From Epithemia pelagica (lineage: Eukaryota; Bacillariophyta; Bacillariophyceae; Surirellales; Surirellaceae), in assembly GCA_946965045.2 (NCBI GenBank), contig OX337234.1:2914001-2978000 (forward strand): a stretch of DNA of 64,000 nucleotides, in the 5' to 3' direction. Made by a program: the position numbers and the translations under genes. This document shows positions 1 through 12,411 of the stretch, one piece after another. The notes beneath the pieces were generated by a model that was given only the letters and a program-made list of their open reading frames with translations, was not told where the DNA came from and searched no databases. Position 1 is the stretch's first letter, and each line of letters begins with the position of its first letter.

Positions 1-1674
1 GAGTTTGGCCTTTTGCGGAGGACGGATGGCATAACAAGCCACGTGGTTTCCCACACTTACCAGCAAGTGCTCAGGACTGACAAATAAGAGATTTCCTAGG
101 GCACTGCCACAACGACACATGGAAGAATCCAGCAACACGGTTTGTTTGGGAGGACCATGCTGAGGCACATTTGACCACGAGGATTGAGTGGGTCCTTTCT
201 CCTCCATCCACGCCATGACATGTCCCAAATCGTAAATGAGAACATGGCCATTTCTGAATTATAGTGATATGAAACATGAAACGTCACAAGTGTAAGGAAT
301 CAGATAATAATCCAGAGATTGATTGGGCAATCTTGTAGCAACTTACAGATGCAACAAGGCTATGATATCGGGATTGTGAGCATTCCAATTGAGGGCAAGG
401 TATCCAAGGCTGGATGTCGAATCTCCCGTTGGCAAAGAGATGGGAACCATCATTGTGGGAGACACGTGAAAACAACCCGAGGCGCGAGCTTGATTGCTGG
501 TCGAACGATTGCGTTCACTGGTAGTTGTAGTGCTGGCAGTGGCCTCCGTGGTATTGCGATCCGTAGTATTGTTTGTTTTGTCGTTGGTAGGGGGTGCACC
601 TTGTGCTGTCGTTCTTGACGTGTCGTCCTTGTCTGCACACGAACGCAAATGACGACGACGACGACGCTCTTGTTGCAGAATCGACTTTTGTTGACCGTAC
701 CGATTCCGTCCTTGTCGATCCGCGGCAATGACGCTGTCCCAATCGTAAATGACCAAGGTCGAAGTGACCAAGACGGCCAACAATACTCCGTCCGGATCCC
801 ATTGCACATGACGAATGGGATGTCGGTGATGGTTATGCAAAGGTGTGGAGAGTTGCAACCAGGGTGCAACCTTCCACGGTGGAGGTTGAATAGGAGGAAC
901 TGCTTGTTGTTGTAGGCAGTACTGGTGGGGTCCATGAGTCGCACGATGATTCAACCAGTGCACAATCCCAGAACTTGGAGACGCAGCCGTCGTTCCATCG
1001 TTTGACTTTGACGAGACATTGGTAGTTTCGGCAAGGTCTGACTTGGTGATGATTGTTTCCGTGGAAGGTGGATTGACAAGATGTGGTTGGTAGTTTGCCA
1101 TCATTTGTGTCGATAGTTTTGTGGATTGGGAACTCGAAGTTTTCTCATCTTGAACAGCTGCATTTTCTAGCCGATGTTGTCCACGTGCGTTGGATCTTGG
1201 TTTCGCCGTTTGTTTCTTCGTACTTGACAACGGTGTTTGAAGAGAGGCGCCTTGTTCCTTTTTCGTTTTTTTGGAACTGGAGGCCGCACGTGGTTGCAAA
1301 AAGCTGGACAAGTTGCCTTGTCGAAGGGTCGAATCTTTTGCTTTTGTGGTCTTTGGCCTTGATCGTTCATTGGTTTGGCCTGGAGTCTGACGGTTCGCGA
1401 TTGTTCGCGTTGTTGCACACGGCTTTTTGGAGGACAGAAAAGACGTGGCTGGTCGTTCTCGCTTTGAACCTGTGGTCGGACCTCGTAGTAGGGAATTTGT
1501 ACCAGAGGATGCCGTTGGTTTGCTGAGCGGTTTTGACGAATGGTTCCGTGAGCCCTTGGTTGTGCTCCGCTCTTTGCTAAGTCCCTTTTGGTCGTCTTTG
1601 TTGTTGGATAAGCGACGTAGCACGTTCTTGCTTCGGTCGTCGTTGGTCATGCTTCTTCTGTCGTCGATGGTCAT
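1..1674 (-). CDS. WD40-repeat protein with PIP-box-like motif (5' part, runs off window)
   Basis: The gene starts at the ATG at 1674. Exon 1 runs 1674-347 and exon 2 from 253 off the left edge. The 93-bp intron (346-254) has a GTAAGT donor and CAG acceptor; splicing keeps the frame and joins IIALLHL to NGHVLIYDL, a good WD40 strand pair. The first ~240 residues are Ser/Thr/Lys-rich and disordered, and contain QGNLSSFL, a degenerate PCNA-interacting (PIP) box. WD40-like strands follow (HPIRHVQWDPDGVLLAV, LVIYDWDSV), with a low-complexity insert, then exon 2 strands including LLVSVGNHVACYAI. Known WD40 proteins are scaffolds. A PIP box would suggest a replication or repair role such as a CRL4 substrate receptor, but that is inference. 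The C-terminal half is outside the window. Confidence 0.75.
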
Positions 1675-2373
1675 GCTTGTTTTCTGAGTTGATACCTGTT
1701 ATCATGGGAGTCCTCCCAATCTCAAATCTCAATTCCAGCAGCAATCGGTTTGTTGGAGTTGGAGGCACTCATCCGAAAAGGCGGGGGAAGTCATGCGCGT
1801 TTGTGTGTTCGCCATACGCGAAAAAAAGACTTCCAGTCGCGGTAATTTATGGCGCGCTGAATTGCGCCACCACAAGTATTCTAGCGTGGTATGTGGACTC
1901 TAGTAGCCTAGCTCCTCTATTCTACGGAATTGACGAACTTGTCCAAGAACAAAATAGGAGTACATCATGAGACATCAAAAGCCACCAACGAGCATCCAGT
2001 AGTGGCAGTGCCATGATGTCCTGGTCAGATCCATTCTCACCAAGGGGCATGGTTGTCGGCATGTTGTTGGCATACGCGCAACAGCTTTCGGACAATCTGA
2101 AACGCCGCCGCTCATCCAAAGTTGCATACACGCCTCCTTTGTCTTGATGGCAAACGGATTTCTAGCTGCCATAGCCTCTTTCTATACTTTCAACTTTACA
2201 GGAAAAAATCGCGGTTGAATCCACACGATAGATCTTTCTCAACTCGGACTTGTCGCAGCACATTTTGATCCCGAGATGTCACCACAGCCAACCTATAACG
2301 AGGGCGACAAAAATACAGGACCATGCTTCACTCGCTGCATACACGTCTTGTTTCTCCTTGTCCGTGACTTTGA
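1675..2373. other. Intergenic; possible tiny ORF only
   Basis: This lies between the start of the WD40 gene and the 3' end of the dehydrogenase, both on the minus strand, so it should hold the WD40 promoter. One minus ATG ORF (2172-1975, 65 codons) begins MAARNPFAIKTKEA and changes character midway; an overlapping frame (2131-1922) reads YATLDERRRFRLSES. A short spliced gene is conceivable, but I recognise no family and do not call it. Confidence 0.3.
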
Positions 2374-3405
2374 TTAGGGTGGCATGCGCAAGGCACCATC
2401 CAGTCGAATACAAGTACCGTTAATCATGGGGTTCTCCAAAATGTGCGCCACCAATTGTCCATATTCCGAAGGCCGGCCCAAGCGATTGGGACATGGGACA
2501 CTGGCACCCAATTCCTTTTGCACTGCGGGAGGCAAGCCCTCCAACAAGGGCGTTGCAAACAGTCCAGGAGCCTGCCACACACAAACAAAGGGGAGAGACA
2601 AGAAAAATGGCCAAGACAGGAACAAATGAGTCTGAAAATGAGATCATACCGTGAACAAGGTTAACGTTACACCAAATGCTCCCAATGAGCAGCCATTACA
2701 AAAGCGAAAGAAGATGGAACGTACAATGGACACGACTCGAATTCCCCATGGCGCCAAATCTCGTGCCATGGGAAGCGTCATTCCCACAATCGCCCCTTTG
2801 CTCGCTGAATAAGCGACTTGTCCCACCTGACCTTCAAAGGCTGCAATACTGGCTGTCTGAATGATACAACCACGAAGCAAATCCGTCTCGTCGCTGCTGC
2901 TACTACTATTCGTGTCGGTTGGAGTCGTCGTTCCTTGGACCATGCGTTCCGCGGCCAATCGCGCAACATGAAAACTTCCGATTGTATTCACTTGCAATGT
3001 TCGGGAAAATTCCTCCATGGCCTTGTCGGAAGCTTCTCCCTTTTTGTTGATCGTCTTGGATGCAGTCGCAATGCCAGCCGAATTCACAACTGCATTCACA
3101 GGTTGGCCAAATGTCTCTTGAACTAAGTCCAGTGCTTTTTCAATGGTTTCTGGCTTGGTCACATCCAATGGACAGAATCGGAGATTGGACTCCAAATCGG
3201 GAATGTTGTTGTTGTTCTCATCATGGTTCCGTTCTGGGAGGGTCGTGTTCAGCTGCTCGACAATGTTGGCTTGATAGGATGCTTCCGACAAGTCTCCCAC
3301 GACAACACGAGCACCTTTGTGCAACAACGTCCGAACGGCTGCAGCTCCCAATCCTGAAGCACCACCGGTCACCAACGCAACCGTATTTCGAAGCATCGTT
3401 GTCAT
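2374..3405 (-). CDS. HSD17B10: Short-chain dehydrogenase, HSD17B10-type (3-hydroxyacyl-CoA/17beta-hydroxysteroid dehydrogenase)
   Basis: Two exons: 3405-2725 and 2571-2374, with a 153-bp intron (GTACGT donor, CAG acceptor), encoding about 292 residues. The Rossmann cofactor motif TGGASGLG is at residues ~13-20, NSAG follows in the middle, the active-site Ser lies in [11 protein letters not shown], and the YSASK catalytic Tyr-Lys is near residue 198. Splicing joins WGIRVVSI to [10 protein letters not shown], matching the family's GIRV-x-x-IAPGLF signature, and the tail [17 protein letters not shown] is typical. The length exceeds the ~260-residue animal enzyme because of inserts after the second strand (Asn-rich) and before the active site (Ser-rich). 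The family oxidises hydroxyacyl-CoA or steroid substrates with NAD, usually in mitochondria. No clear targeting peptide precedes the ATG, although the frame stays open upstream. Confidence 0.88.
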
Positions 3406-3663
3406 GGTGTTCTTTTGTGGGTGGTTCTCTTCTCTCCAACGAAAACAATATTGAAAATGAGAACACCAAACAAAAGCGACCAAAATTTTTTCTACGTTCG
3501 CTACCTCTATTAGCCTCTAGTAGCATCTTCCTATTAGGGGCGAGCAAGTTGTATGAGTAGGAAGAACTCAAAGAGCCGCATCAGCTGTTTTGTGGTCTCA
3601 ACCCATCCTTTTCTTAGAGCTAGTATAATGAGTTCTTTTCCTGCGAAATGTAAATTGCTGAGT

Positions 3664-5396
3664 CTAGTAGAGAAACCTTGGCCTTCGGAGTTCAAATGGC
3701 TTCACCTCCACCTCAAACTGGGAACCCGTCGGCGATTCTATACTACCGGGAACAAATCGCAAGTGACCCGCAAAGGAACCTCGCTTCATAGCCCCGCCAG
3801 TACAGGATTGATATTGGAAAATCCCATCGAAAGAATCGCCACTTTCCGTGTAACCTCCCTCATGAAGCAAAGGATACATACCAATCACACCCTCACCATC
3901 TACCTCGTGGGTTGTTCCGGCCACATCGTCTGTGATACGCCAATGCCTTGACCACAGCTGACAAGTTTCAAAACCTCGTTGAGAAGGAGAAACATATTCG
4001 CCTTCGTCTTGGCGTGTCAGGAGCCGTATCCGAACACTGTAAATGAATCCAAAGCGATTGGATCCGGGAACGTAAACGGCACTGGCAATAACCTCTACAC
4101 CACGCGTCACAGCTCGACTGACACACTGTACACCTTCTGTAATAACAGGAGAGGAATTGAGGGGAAATTGTGGATATAGTGTAATGCCTTCAATCACAGT
4201 GTCCCGGACTGGTACAGGTTCGACGCGACTTTCCCCCGATCTCAGTCGTCGAACATGCTCTTCAAGCCACAAAAGAAAGTCATCCGAGCGATCCATCGAC
4301 GTGCCGGTTATCTCCCCATCGACTGTCACTGCTGGTTCGGTACCCTGATGGGGAACAAAACACTCCAAGGCACCAGACCTCGAGTTCACAATATACAGTC
4401 TGCGAATGTTCCCAATATCAAACCCCACAATGACTCGTGCGGGCCGTCCCTGTCCAGGTGCTCCCGAGATCGTTCCTTCACGAATAAAACCACTCTGAAA
4501 TTGCAGGCATATGCTCGAAGCGGCCCCATATGCCGCATAACAGCCCATTAATCCTTGCATGGCCGTGAGCTCCGGAAAATCGGAAATTAGGCGTTGGCCA
4601 CGGTTAAACGCAAAGACGGCATAGCAAGCTTCCAATCCGGTTTTGTCCTGGCATGAGTCCCAATCAGAATGAGAAAGGCCGGTCCAACCTTCTCCTCCAA
4701 CGAGCGTAGATTTGATCTGCTCCCTACATCTAGAACTGCCGTGCGATTCTTGTCGCAAGTCACACCATTGGAACACTTGTTGCCAAAAGCGAGCAGCCCT
4801 TAAAAAGAACGGTGCGCGAACCAGATGGGTATCTTTCGCTGCGGATTGCACATTGCCTTTCTGATAAAATCGGGAGTTTACCTTTACCCACCCTTTCCAC
4901 GCTTCAAAAGCAGTGGGGGCATCCTCAATAAAGTCATCCTTCCATGGGTCAATGCCAAATAAAGAACCGGTGGTTGATAAAGAAGGATCGACGACCTTGA
5001 CTACCTGCCTCCACTCTTCTGAAGCGGCATCTGAACTCTTGTTGCTGCTGTTGATTTGATCACCAAACCCAAAATCTCTCTTCAACATGAGCTTCCACAT
5101 TTCTTCAGATTCTGTTCAAGAAATCAAGAGATCAAATTATTTCTCGCATGAGCATCGCTGCATTGGTGTAGTCTCTCATATGATAAAAAACGGCATGAAG
5201 GGTTTAACCTACCCTGTTCCTTGTGGAACATATTGTAACTTCGTCGGCAGACGACGCGAAGAGAAAGAACATCTGAGTGAGTTAGGTAAGGGCACAAGGA
5301 GAACAAGAACGCCGACGGCGGGAGAGAGACAAGCGATGCAGATTCCCCGTCGCCATTGTCTCTAGATGTCGAAGCAGGCACAGAGGACGAGGACAT
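3664..5396 (-). CDS. FBXO3: F-box protein with SUKH and ApaG domains (FBXO3/SKIP16 type)
   Basis: Two exons: 5396-5213 and 5111-3664, with a 101-bp intron (GTAGGT donor, CAG acceptor). The join HKEQ-E-SEEMWKLML restores a complete F-box across the boundary; total ~543 residues. Exon 1 carries the F-box (LPPSAFLFSLCPYLTHSDVL, residues ~23-60). The middle (~110-300) has the SMI1/KNR4 (SUKH) fold pattern, with GGEGWTGL and FPELTAMQGLMGCYAAYG. The C-terminal third is an ApaG/DUF525 beta-sandwich (GFIYSVRIRLL, CQLWSRHWRITDD, FQYQSCTGGAMKRGSFAGHL). This order is diagnostic of FBXO3, a substrate receptor of SCF ubiquitin ligases. The substrate cannot be inferred. Start chosen as the first ATG upstream of the F-box. 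Confidence 0.92.
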
Positions 5397-6108
5397 GGCT
5401 AATGGCTATTGCTGAAAGTATCTGATTTCCAATGATATCTCTGGGAACTGAGTTTGAGTTTTTGGTAGGCACATCCATCGAATGACATTGATTTGACATG
5501 AAAAAGATAGGCCGAAGAGCTCTGCGGGACTGGGAACTGAGACTGACCGATTCTCCCCTCTTGAAAATGGCCTATCGGATGTCAGACAGACAATGTGTGA
5601 AGTCCCGCGTAAGCAGACTCGTGACTAAGCCGTCTCCCTCTCTCACACGAGCGTTATTACAAGAGTGCGGAAATTTTTTGGGCGCGCTCAGCGCTCACAA
5701 GACACGACTGGGGGACTTGGCCACTTTTTCGAATTCCATCACTTTTTCAAAGGTCGACGGTGACAAATGGAGGCGTGAATAGAAGAGCCAGTCTATTCCT
5801 CAATCGACAGAATCAAATTTGCAAGGATCGAATCAATCGTCATGTTACTGATATTTCTAAATTAGGAATGATTTCATGTGGTTGTGATGGACATGGCAAA
5901 ATTTACAGTAGTGACCAGGATATAAATATATGAATTCATGGCGCAGCAATGTGTGTGCCGTGGACAGCTCCAATCTCTGGGGTGTCCAGGATAACCCACT
6001 GATGCCTCGGTGGTTTGAAGTTCTTATGGAGATATGGTCATACATCTGAAGGTCCGACCTCCTCTAGATGTGTATGTTCGTGTATTCTTGAAACTGCAAG
6101 AGAAGTTA
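5397..6108. other. Intergenic between FBXO3-type and MYB genes
   Basis: This is the upstream region of the F-box gene and the 3' flank of the MYB gene, both minus. A plus ORF at 5498-5782 has no recognisable domain. An AT-rich TATAAATATA stretch lies near 5922. Nothing else is supported. Confidence 0.4.
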
Positions 6109-7590
6109 CTACTGTGCCTTATCCTTGTCTTCGTCGCTGTCATGTCCTGCATTCGAATTTCCAGAGGTGGACCGTTCAGTACTTCGTAGCCTGGGGGATG
6201 CCAGAAAGCTAAGTGCCTCTGCTGCCTGTGCTTTCTCTTCCTCCTCTTCTTCCGAGGAGGACGAGGAAATTGAACCTTGTCGGGGCTGTTTGGAAGGACG
6301 AGATGGTTTCTCGGCAGACGAGGACAGTGTCTTGCGCTTCTTGGTTGAAGAATGTGGTGCAGTATCGGCTGCACGCTTGATCGTCGAGTTCCAGCGATTC
6401 TTGATGGCATTGTCGGTTCGTCCCGGAAGTCGTTTAGCAATCTCGGCCCATCGGTTCCCCAATTCCTCATGAGCCTTGATAAGAGCGTGGTCTTCTTCTT
6501 CCCTCCATTCGCCCTTGTTAATAGTAGGATCAAGATGGTTGTACCATCGTTCGCGGCACTGCTTTCCAAGTCGGCCATTCAGTTGCCGAGCAATAAGAGA
6601 CCATTTCTTGGTGCCGTGCACTTCCACCAAATGAGCTACCGTGGCATCCTCTTCCGGGGTCCATGGTCCTTTGATCAAGCCTGGACGAAGAACTTTTTGC
6701 CAGCGATGCAAGCATTGGACGTCTGTTCTCCCCTTGAGACGACTGGCAATCTTCTTCCAGTTCTTGCCCCCAAACTCTTTGACCGCTTGCCGTAAGCGAT
6801 CATCTTCGTCTTCGGTCCATTTCCCCATGGATGCGCGACGCTTGAAGGAGGTGGACTCGTTCTTGACAGGAGAAGGCTCTCGTTCGGTGGAATGGGAGGA
6901 ATCGCCGTCGACATCGTCTTCGGCCTGGGATACGGTTGCAGCAGGTTTTCGTGAGGAAGGGCTGGACGCTTCCGATACAGACTGCGCCACGCGATGGACG
7001 AGTGGACTTGCGGAATTGGCATTGGGGGGAGACACGACCGCAGGAGAGTAGTTTGGAATACTGTGAATGTGAGCAGGTTCATTGTAGCGAGTGTAATAGG
7101 CATGGTGGGGTGGTGACATTGTATGAGGAGCATGCGAAGGGTGAGGAACTGGGTGTGGTGGTGGCGGAGGAGGAGGCACACGGACATAGCCGGGGTAAGA
7201 CGACCAGTACGAAGGAGGAGGGCCGTAATGTGCTGGATGGTGATGATAATGTGGCGCTGGATGCCGATGATCTCTGATTGCATGGACCGGGGCGATATGA
7301 TGAACGCTCGCGGGTGGAGCATGTTGGTGTACCATGGCTACGGTGTGAGCACGACGGGGAGATACATCTGCAGGTTGAATCTGTGTGGACGCATTGTACA
7401 TTTCCGGAGATGTAACGGTGATGTCAACGGGTGGCTCATCTCGATGTTCTGGAACCTGGTTTCGACGTCTGGGAGGAGTTCCTTCGTTGGTGCCGCTGCT
7501 TTTGCTCCCCGTATCCATGGAGGAAGCTGCTGCTGCCGCCGCATGGGCAAGCGCACCCAAAGCGCATGTCATGGACGATGAAGTTGACAT
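6109..7590 (-). CDS. Three-repeat (R1R2R3) MYB transcription factor
   Basis: About 493 residues. Three consecutive MYB repeats sit in the C-terminal half, roughly residues 253-405: R1 begins [16 protein letters not shown]2 [17 protein letters not shown]3 [15 protein letters not shown]. They carry the regularly spaced tryptophans and the R3 helix [13 protein letters not shown]. Three repeats is the c-MYB/MYB3R arrangement, which in plants and animals controls G2/M genes; nuclear action is expected. The N-terminal half is His/Pro-rich and disordered; the C-terminus has a basic KKRK patch and a Ser/Glu-rich stretch. The frame is open upstream to another ATG at 7917, but residues encoded there look like translated leader, so I prefer 7590, just before a Ser/Ala-rich start. 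No intron is needed. Confidence 0.9.
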   Translation of the reverse strand: MSTSSSMTCALGALAHAAAAAASSMDTGSKSSGTNEGTPPRRRNQVPEHRDEPPVDITVTSPEMYNASTQIQPADVSPRRAHTVAMVHQHAPPASVHHIAPVHAIRDHRHPAPHYHHHPAHYGPPPSYWSSYPGYVRVPPPPPPPHPVPHPSHAPHTMSPPHHAYYTRYNEPAHIHSIPNYSPAVVSPPNANSASPLVHRVAQSVSEASSPSSRKPAATVSQAEDDVDGDSSHSTEREPSPVKNESTSFKRRASMGKWTEDEDDRLRQAVKEFGGKNWKKIASRLKGRTDVQCLHRWQKVLRPGLIKGPWTPEEDATVAHLVEVHGTKKWSLIARQLNGRLGKQCRERWYNHLDPTINKGEWREEEDHALIKAHEELGNRWAEIAKRLPGRTDNAIKNRWNSTIKRAADTAPHSSTKKRKTLSSSAEKPSRPSKQPRQGSISSSSSEEEEEEKAQAAEALSFLASPRLRSTERSTSGNSNAGHDSDEDKDKAQ

Positions 7591-8678
7591 GGCCGTTCCC
7601 CGTTTGACTCGTTTCTTGTCGTTAGACCTCCTTCTCGAGAAGGGAGAGCGTGGGTCTATGAGAGAAAGACAGTGCGGCCAACGAGTCGAAATGAGCCTGG
7701 CCCATGCAGATCTATCCGGTAGCTTCAGTTCTGAATTTTGAGCACTTAAAGGGACTAGGACGATTTGGAGCCCGTTAGACCATGCGAGCGGTACGAATTG
7801 CCAAAAATCAGTGGATGATTCATCCGTTGGTAGGCATGGAAGCATAGTTTGTGAAGATACATTTTGTCGAGCAAAAGTTTGTAAGAAAGACAAATTTTTG
7901 GGGCTATTGTCGACCATTCTCGATGCCGTCTGGCGACAAAAGACCGACCAACGTACACTGGATAATAACCCAACGACTCCTTCCGAGAAGACTCAACTAC
8001 TACTCAGTGGGTATCTATTTCGTTTTGTATTTACATTCAAAAATTTAATATTACCCTAAATATAGGTAGTAGTGACTCGTGGGGACATTTCAAAATTGCC
8101 CTTGAATATCGAGGATGACGGCTGATGATACACGCCGGCACTCCTCACATATTTTGGTCAGATTCCCACGAAGAGGGTTGTCTCACATGTTTCTTTGGGG
8201 GGCTTTGGTGATCTGTGGATTCATGGACCTGAGAAAGACCCTTCTACACTCTTTTTTGGCCAAAAGTCACAACACGAGAGGTGTCCGTTAGTCTGCCTTT
8301 CCAGTGTTGGACGGTCACTAGCGTGACGTTGTGTGTTTGCTATAGCAAAAACAACAGCTCCGAGGCATTAACAGGACTCTGCTCTACCGGTCCGAGTAGC
8401 AAGGAGATTTTGGCATGTCCAACAAGCAACCGTCCGATTGCACGTTCCTGTGTCTCTCTCAACGATCCTCCTCTACATGATTCCTGTAGATGAGGATATC
8501 CAAAACGGAATGTTTTATGGTAGACCCGAGAGTTCAACGGATGCACTCACTGATCCGGCAGTTGTCAAATTTCTTTGTTGTACAGGGGGTTCTGTTGGAT
8601 AAGGGAACATAGTTTCCCAATTTCAATTGCCGTAAAGACTCTCATTTTCATTTTGAAAAAAAGGCCTCCTCTACCACC
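7591..8678. other. Divergent intergenic region (MYB / acidic protein)
   Basis: About 1.1 kb between two genes transcribed away from each other, so it should contain both promoters. An in-frame extension of the MYB ORF reaches 7917. No repeats or RNA genes were recognised. Confidence 0.4.
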
Positions 8679-9131
8679 ATGACCAACAAGACAGAGACGG
8701 AAGCTGCGCCGGAGTCGGCAGGTACCAAGGAGAAACAGGGTTCTACCTGTAACTTGTTGGAAGCAATCTGTGGCATTTTGGATCCCAGTCCAGAACCGGA
8801 ACCTACTCCTGAAGAACCTTCTTCCAACAAGAACGGTCTGGTGAAGCAGCGAGTGGAAGTTGCAAATCAGCTTGTGACATATGATCCCAAAGTTCCGGAA
8901 AGTGAAGAACCGGAAGCAGAGTCGAATCCAAACAGGGAAAGCTCCATGAAAACAGGTGGTGGCGATGGCAACTACTACGACAAGGACACTCCTTCTGCGA
9001 TCATGAGTCCAACAATGACTGAGGACGAAGATGATGAAGAGGAAGAAACTGAACCCCCTGTGAAGCCCACCAAGCAGCGCAGGAGCTGGTTTTGGCGTCG
9101 TCGGAAAAGCGCCAAAACCGTGGAACAGTAA
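8679..9131 (+). CDS. Small acidic hypothetical protein
   Basis: A 150-residue ORF with a good start context (CTACCACCATGACC). The first half has a short Cys-containing hydrophobic patch (CNLLEAICGIL) followed by Pro/Glu repeats. The middle is Glu/Ser/Asn-rich with the run EDEDDEEEETE, and the C-terminus is strongly basic (KQRRSWFWRRRKSAK). No family is recognised. The acidic body and basic tail suggest an intrinsically disordered protein. The ORF has sensible composition and stands alone, so I regard it as a likely gene of unknown function. Confidence 0.6.
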   Translation: MTNKTETEAAPESAGTKEKQGSTCNLLEAICGILDPSPEPEPTPEEPSSNKNGLVKQRVEVANQLVTYDPKVPESEEPEAESNPNRESSMKTGGGDGNYYDKDTPSAIMSPTMTEDEDDEEEETEPPVKPTKQRRSWFWRRRKSAKTVEQ

Positions 9132-9920
9132 AGAAAAACCAAACCGTGCAGTTTAATTGGGGACAAGGATTGTTTGTCGACATGTATAAAAGAGAAAGGG
9201 AAATGCATGTTGGGGGTACCACAGATTTGGCCATCATGCGTCATATTACTTGTCAACGCACCGTCTCAAAGATATTAATCTATTTCATAATGTCGAAGTC
9301 TACTAAGCCTATGTTGTCGCACACGTTTGTCTAATAACATTTTCGAGGATGGTTCTGTATGGACATGATGAATATACATTGATTAGAAAGTGTGCGTCGA
9401 ATTTTAGAACGGAAATTTCCAGTTCTCCCTTTGCCACGGGTTCGCACATCTCACGTCAAAATGGTCCGAGTCAGATCATAACCTCTATGACGCAGCGAAG
9501 TAACAATAAGCTCTCTTTCTGGGTTCACTCTACCTCTAGAGCGCATTGCAACGTCTATTGGGTGACGATAATAATAATATTCGAGTAGACGATGAGTGCA
9601 TCCAACTAGGTAGCAAAGATCACATTGAATTACACATGTCACAAAAGAAGGCGCATGAGAAAGGAAACCAGGAATTTCAATCATCTCTCCTCTTGAGCAT
9701 TTCCATTGTAAAGATGACATGGCGAATGACAAGTTACCGTCGTTGCGAAAATAGAGGGGTGTAGCTAGAGGGAGCTACCCCTTCAGAAGAAGTCTTCGTC
9801 CGTTTTTCGCCGAGTATCTTTGATGATCTCAAGAATCGAGCGAACTCGTCACTTGTGTTGTGCTTCGACGACCATCCAGACTCCAGACCAAAGGAGAAAG
9901 GGAGAATAGATAGCCCAAAC
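9132..9920. other. Intergenic, no recognised feature
   Basis: This is the 3' flank of the acidic protein gene and the upstream region of the UCHL5-type gene. Short ORFs on both strands lack family resemblance. Confidence 0.4.
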
Positions 9921-11102
9921 ATGGAAGAGGCTGGCACGGGTAGCAATGATTGGTGTACCATTGAGAGTGATCCAGGTGTGTTCACGGAACTCTTGGAAGA
10001 TTTGGGCGTCAAGGGCGTAGAACTGCAAGAATTGTGGTCCTTGGACGACGAAAGTTTGTTGTCGGAGATTGGGAACAGTCAAGTGTATGGGTTGATTTTC
10101 TTGTTTCAATGGATTGGCAAAAAAGAAGGCGAGAGCGACGAGGGGAGCAGTAAACCACAACCCTTGTCGGAATCGGAAATCCCCGACGATTTATTCTTTG
10201 CCCATCAAGTCACAACCAATGCCTGTGCCACACAGGCGATTCTCAGCGTCCTATTCAACAATGCTGGTACAGACGATCGCCCAATCAATGCAGACAATCT
10301 GGGGTCGGTGCTTTCCGAATTTCAATCCTTTACCAAAGACTTTCCACCCTCTTTAAAGGGTGTGGCTATTTCCTCCGTACGTACGATCTCACAGTTGCTT
10401 TTGCGGCATTGTTGAATTGTTATTTCGGACTGAATAATGAAAAGGAGAACATTGCTCACGGCGTGTTTGCTGGATATTTGATGCTTTTCGGGACGTGCTT
10501 TGTTTTTGGTGTGATATTACTCTCTCGATGATTCCAAACAGTCGGAAGAAATCAAAAAGAGCCACAACTCATTTTCGCGGCAAGATGCCTTTTTGGAAGA
10601 AGGCAAATTTCACATTCCCACGGGGAAAGAAGAAGCCTTTCATTTCGTGGCCTATGTTCCCGTTCATGGAAAAGTTTACGAACTGGACGGCCTCCAAAAG
10701 GGTCCAATCGTTGTGGGAGAGATTGGATCGGAAGAAGCAAGCGCGGTTCCTGCATGGTTGGCCGTGGCCCGTCAATCCATTCAAGAACGCATGGCCTTAT
10801 ATCAAAGCCAAGGTGGTGAGGATGGTAGTGGAATCAAGTTTAATCTCATGGCGGTGATTGAAGACAAGCGAATTGCCATTGCGGCGGCAGCGAGTTCCGA
10901 CAGTGAACGGGAAGTGGCCTTGCAACAAGAAGAAGCCAAACGTCAACAATGGAATTTGGAGAATGAACGACGACGACACAACTATGTTCCGCTCTGTATC
11001 CAAATGCTCAAGGAATTGGCACGAATGGGAATGTTGCCAGAACTGGTACAACAGGCCAAAGAACGAGTCATGACGCGGCGACTAGCTAAACAACAAGCAT
11101 AA
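9921..11102 (+). CDS. UCHL5: Ubiquitin C-terminal hydrolase, UCHL5/UCH37 type
   Basis: Two exons, 9921-10376 and 10542-11102, with a 165-bp intron (GTACGT donor, CAG acceptor); ~338 residues against ~329 in animals. The peptidase C12 core is clear: start NDWCTIESDPGVFTELLEDLG, the oxyanion Gln and catalytic Cys in HQVTTNACATQAIL (Cys at residue 102), catalytic His in FHFVAYVPVHG (~186) and Asp in YELDGLQKGPI (~200). The splice joins GVAISS to SEEIKKSHNSF, matching the family's conserved crossover segment. The helical C-terminal tail ending in a basic KERVMTRRLAK segment corresponds to the ULD that binds Rpn13/ADRM1 at the proteasome or NFRKB in INO80. Start is the first ATG; the upstream frame has no other ATG. 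Confidence 0.94.
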
Positions 11103-12411
11103 TAACCTGGATCTAGGCTCGCTCGAACGTGTCGGAAGCCATGTTGATTGCTGCACACCAATTAGCCGCTGTAGTCGTTCGTGTCCCAGGGCAACAGCGA
11201 GATCGATGGGCTAAGCACAGTGCAAAGAAATTTGAGATGAGTTCATGACTCTCGAATCCACATCTTACGGAGTGGGAGTGTCGTCACAGCCTTGTGATCC
11301 ACACTGCTACTCGCCTACATGAAACATGAAGGACAAGCAAAATCTTTAAAGCCATGATAAATGACATTGATGATGATTGATGACTCCTACTAGGAGTACC
11401 TCTAGGACTCTAAGGACCGTTAATCGTAGAGTTTAGTTCGTGACTGGATGCGCCCGTGCGTGGAAATACGTGGCGGGACCATCGTTATGAAAAATGCCGA
11501 CTTCCGACCCGCATCTGCATCTGTATGGCACGCGTGTGCTCACCCATCTTGCCGGCGTGCGGAAGGAGGAGTACAATAGCTTTCGCTCCATTGATCAATC
11601 GTGGAGCTGCTCCGAACACGCCGGTCGACCTTTCATCCGTTGAGTAGGTCAGGCGCTCACGGTTCCCATCGATCGCCAATCCAACCCGGATGGCGCACGT
11701 CGTCCCACGGATGCTCGTTCGTTGGCATCTTCCGTTGTGGTGCTTCTCTTGGTCATAGTGGACTCTCCGTCAAACAGTACTCCTACGATCGTTCGGTCTT
11801 GGGAACTCCCAGCGCGGAGCAGCGCTACTGTAAAGATTTCAGTAGAATGACCCCCATCGGTTTTCTCAACGCCGAGGAGGTGGGGTGCAAGCAACGTGCA
11901 CGTTGTTGCGAGTCTTCATCTTTTTTTGCTCGACATGCTTGTAGAGTAGATAAATCATTGCAGGAGGAAGAGAGAGCCGTTCTTGTTTCGTCGGGCCATG
12001 GGAAAATCAATGCGCATCTGCAAGACTAACGAATAACTATTCCTCGCACACCTTACGCGACGACGGACGAAAATATTAAGAATCGTCGATTCATCACATC
12101 TTCTCTCCTTCACGCTCCGGTTCCCCCTCCTCGTTGGTGGATCGGTTCCCCTTGTTTGTGTGGGGTTGTGGCTATTGACGAGGTCCAGTCCTTGAGCAAA
12201 AGGGCAGAACGCAATATACAGGGAGCACATCCTTGGTGTGTGACACTGCTCCATAGAATCAACACGCAGTCATCGTTTGTTTGTGGCAGTTGAAAGACCA
12301 ACGGATCGCAGTCCATCCAAGTCACCACTCGCATTTTCGTTGTCCGAACAACCTTATCCAACAACAACAACAACAATCGCATTACGAAATCGTGTGTAAT
12401 CTACCACCACC
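11103..12411. other. Intergenic; upstream of formin
   Basis: About 1.3 kb with no supported gene. It contains a short perfect inverted repeat ACTCCTA-C-TAGGAGT at 11383-11397 and CAA-rich sequence just before the formin ATG. Several short ORFs occur on both strands but none resembles a family. Confidence 0.4.

Noticed and set aside
11485-12029. Overlapping short ORFs on both strands upstream of the formin
   Set aside because: None has family resemblance; frames overlap each other and look random.
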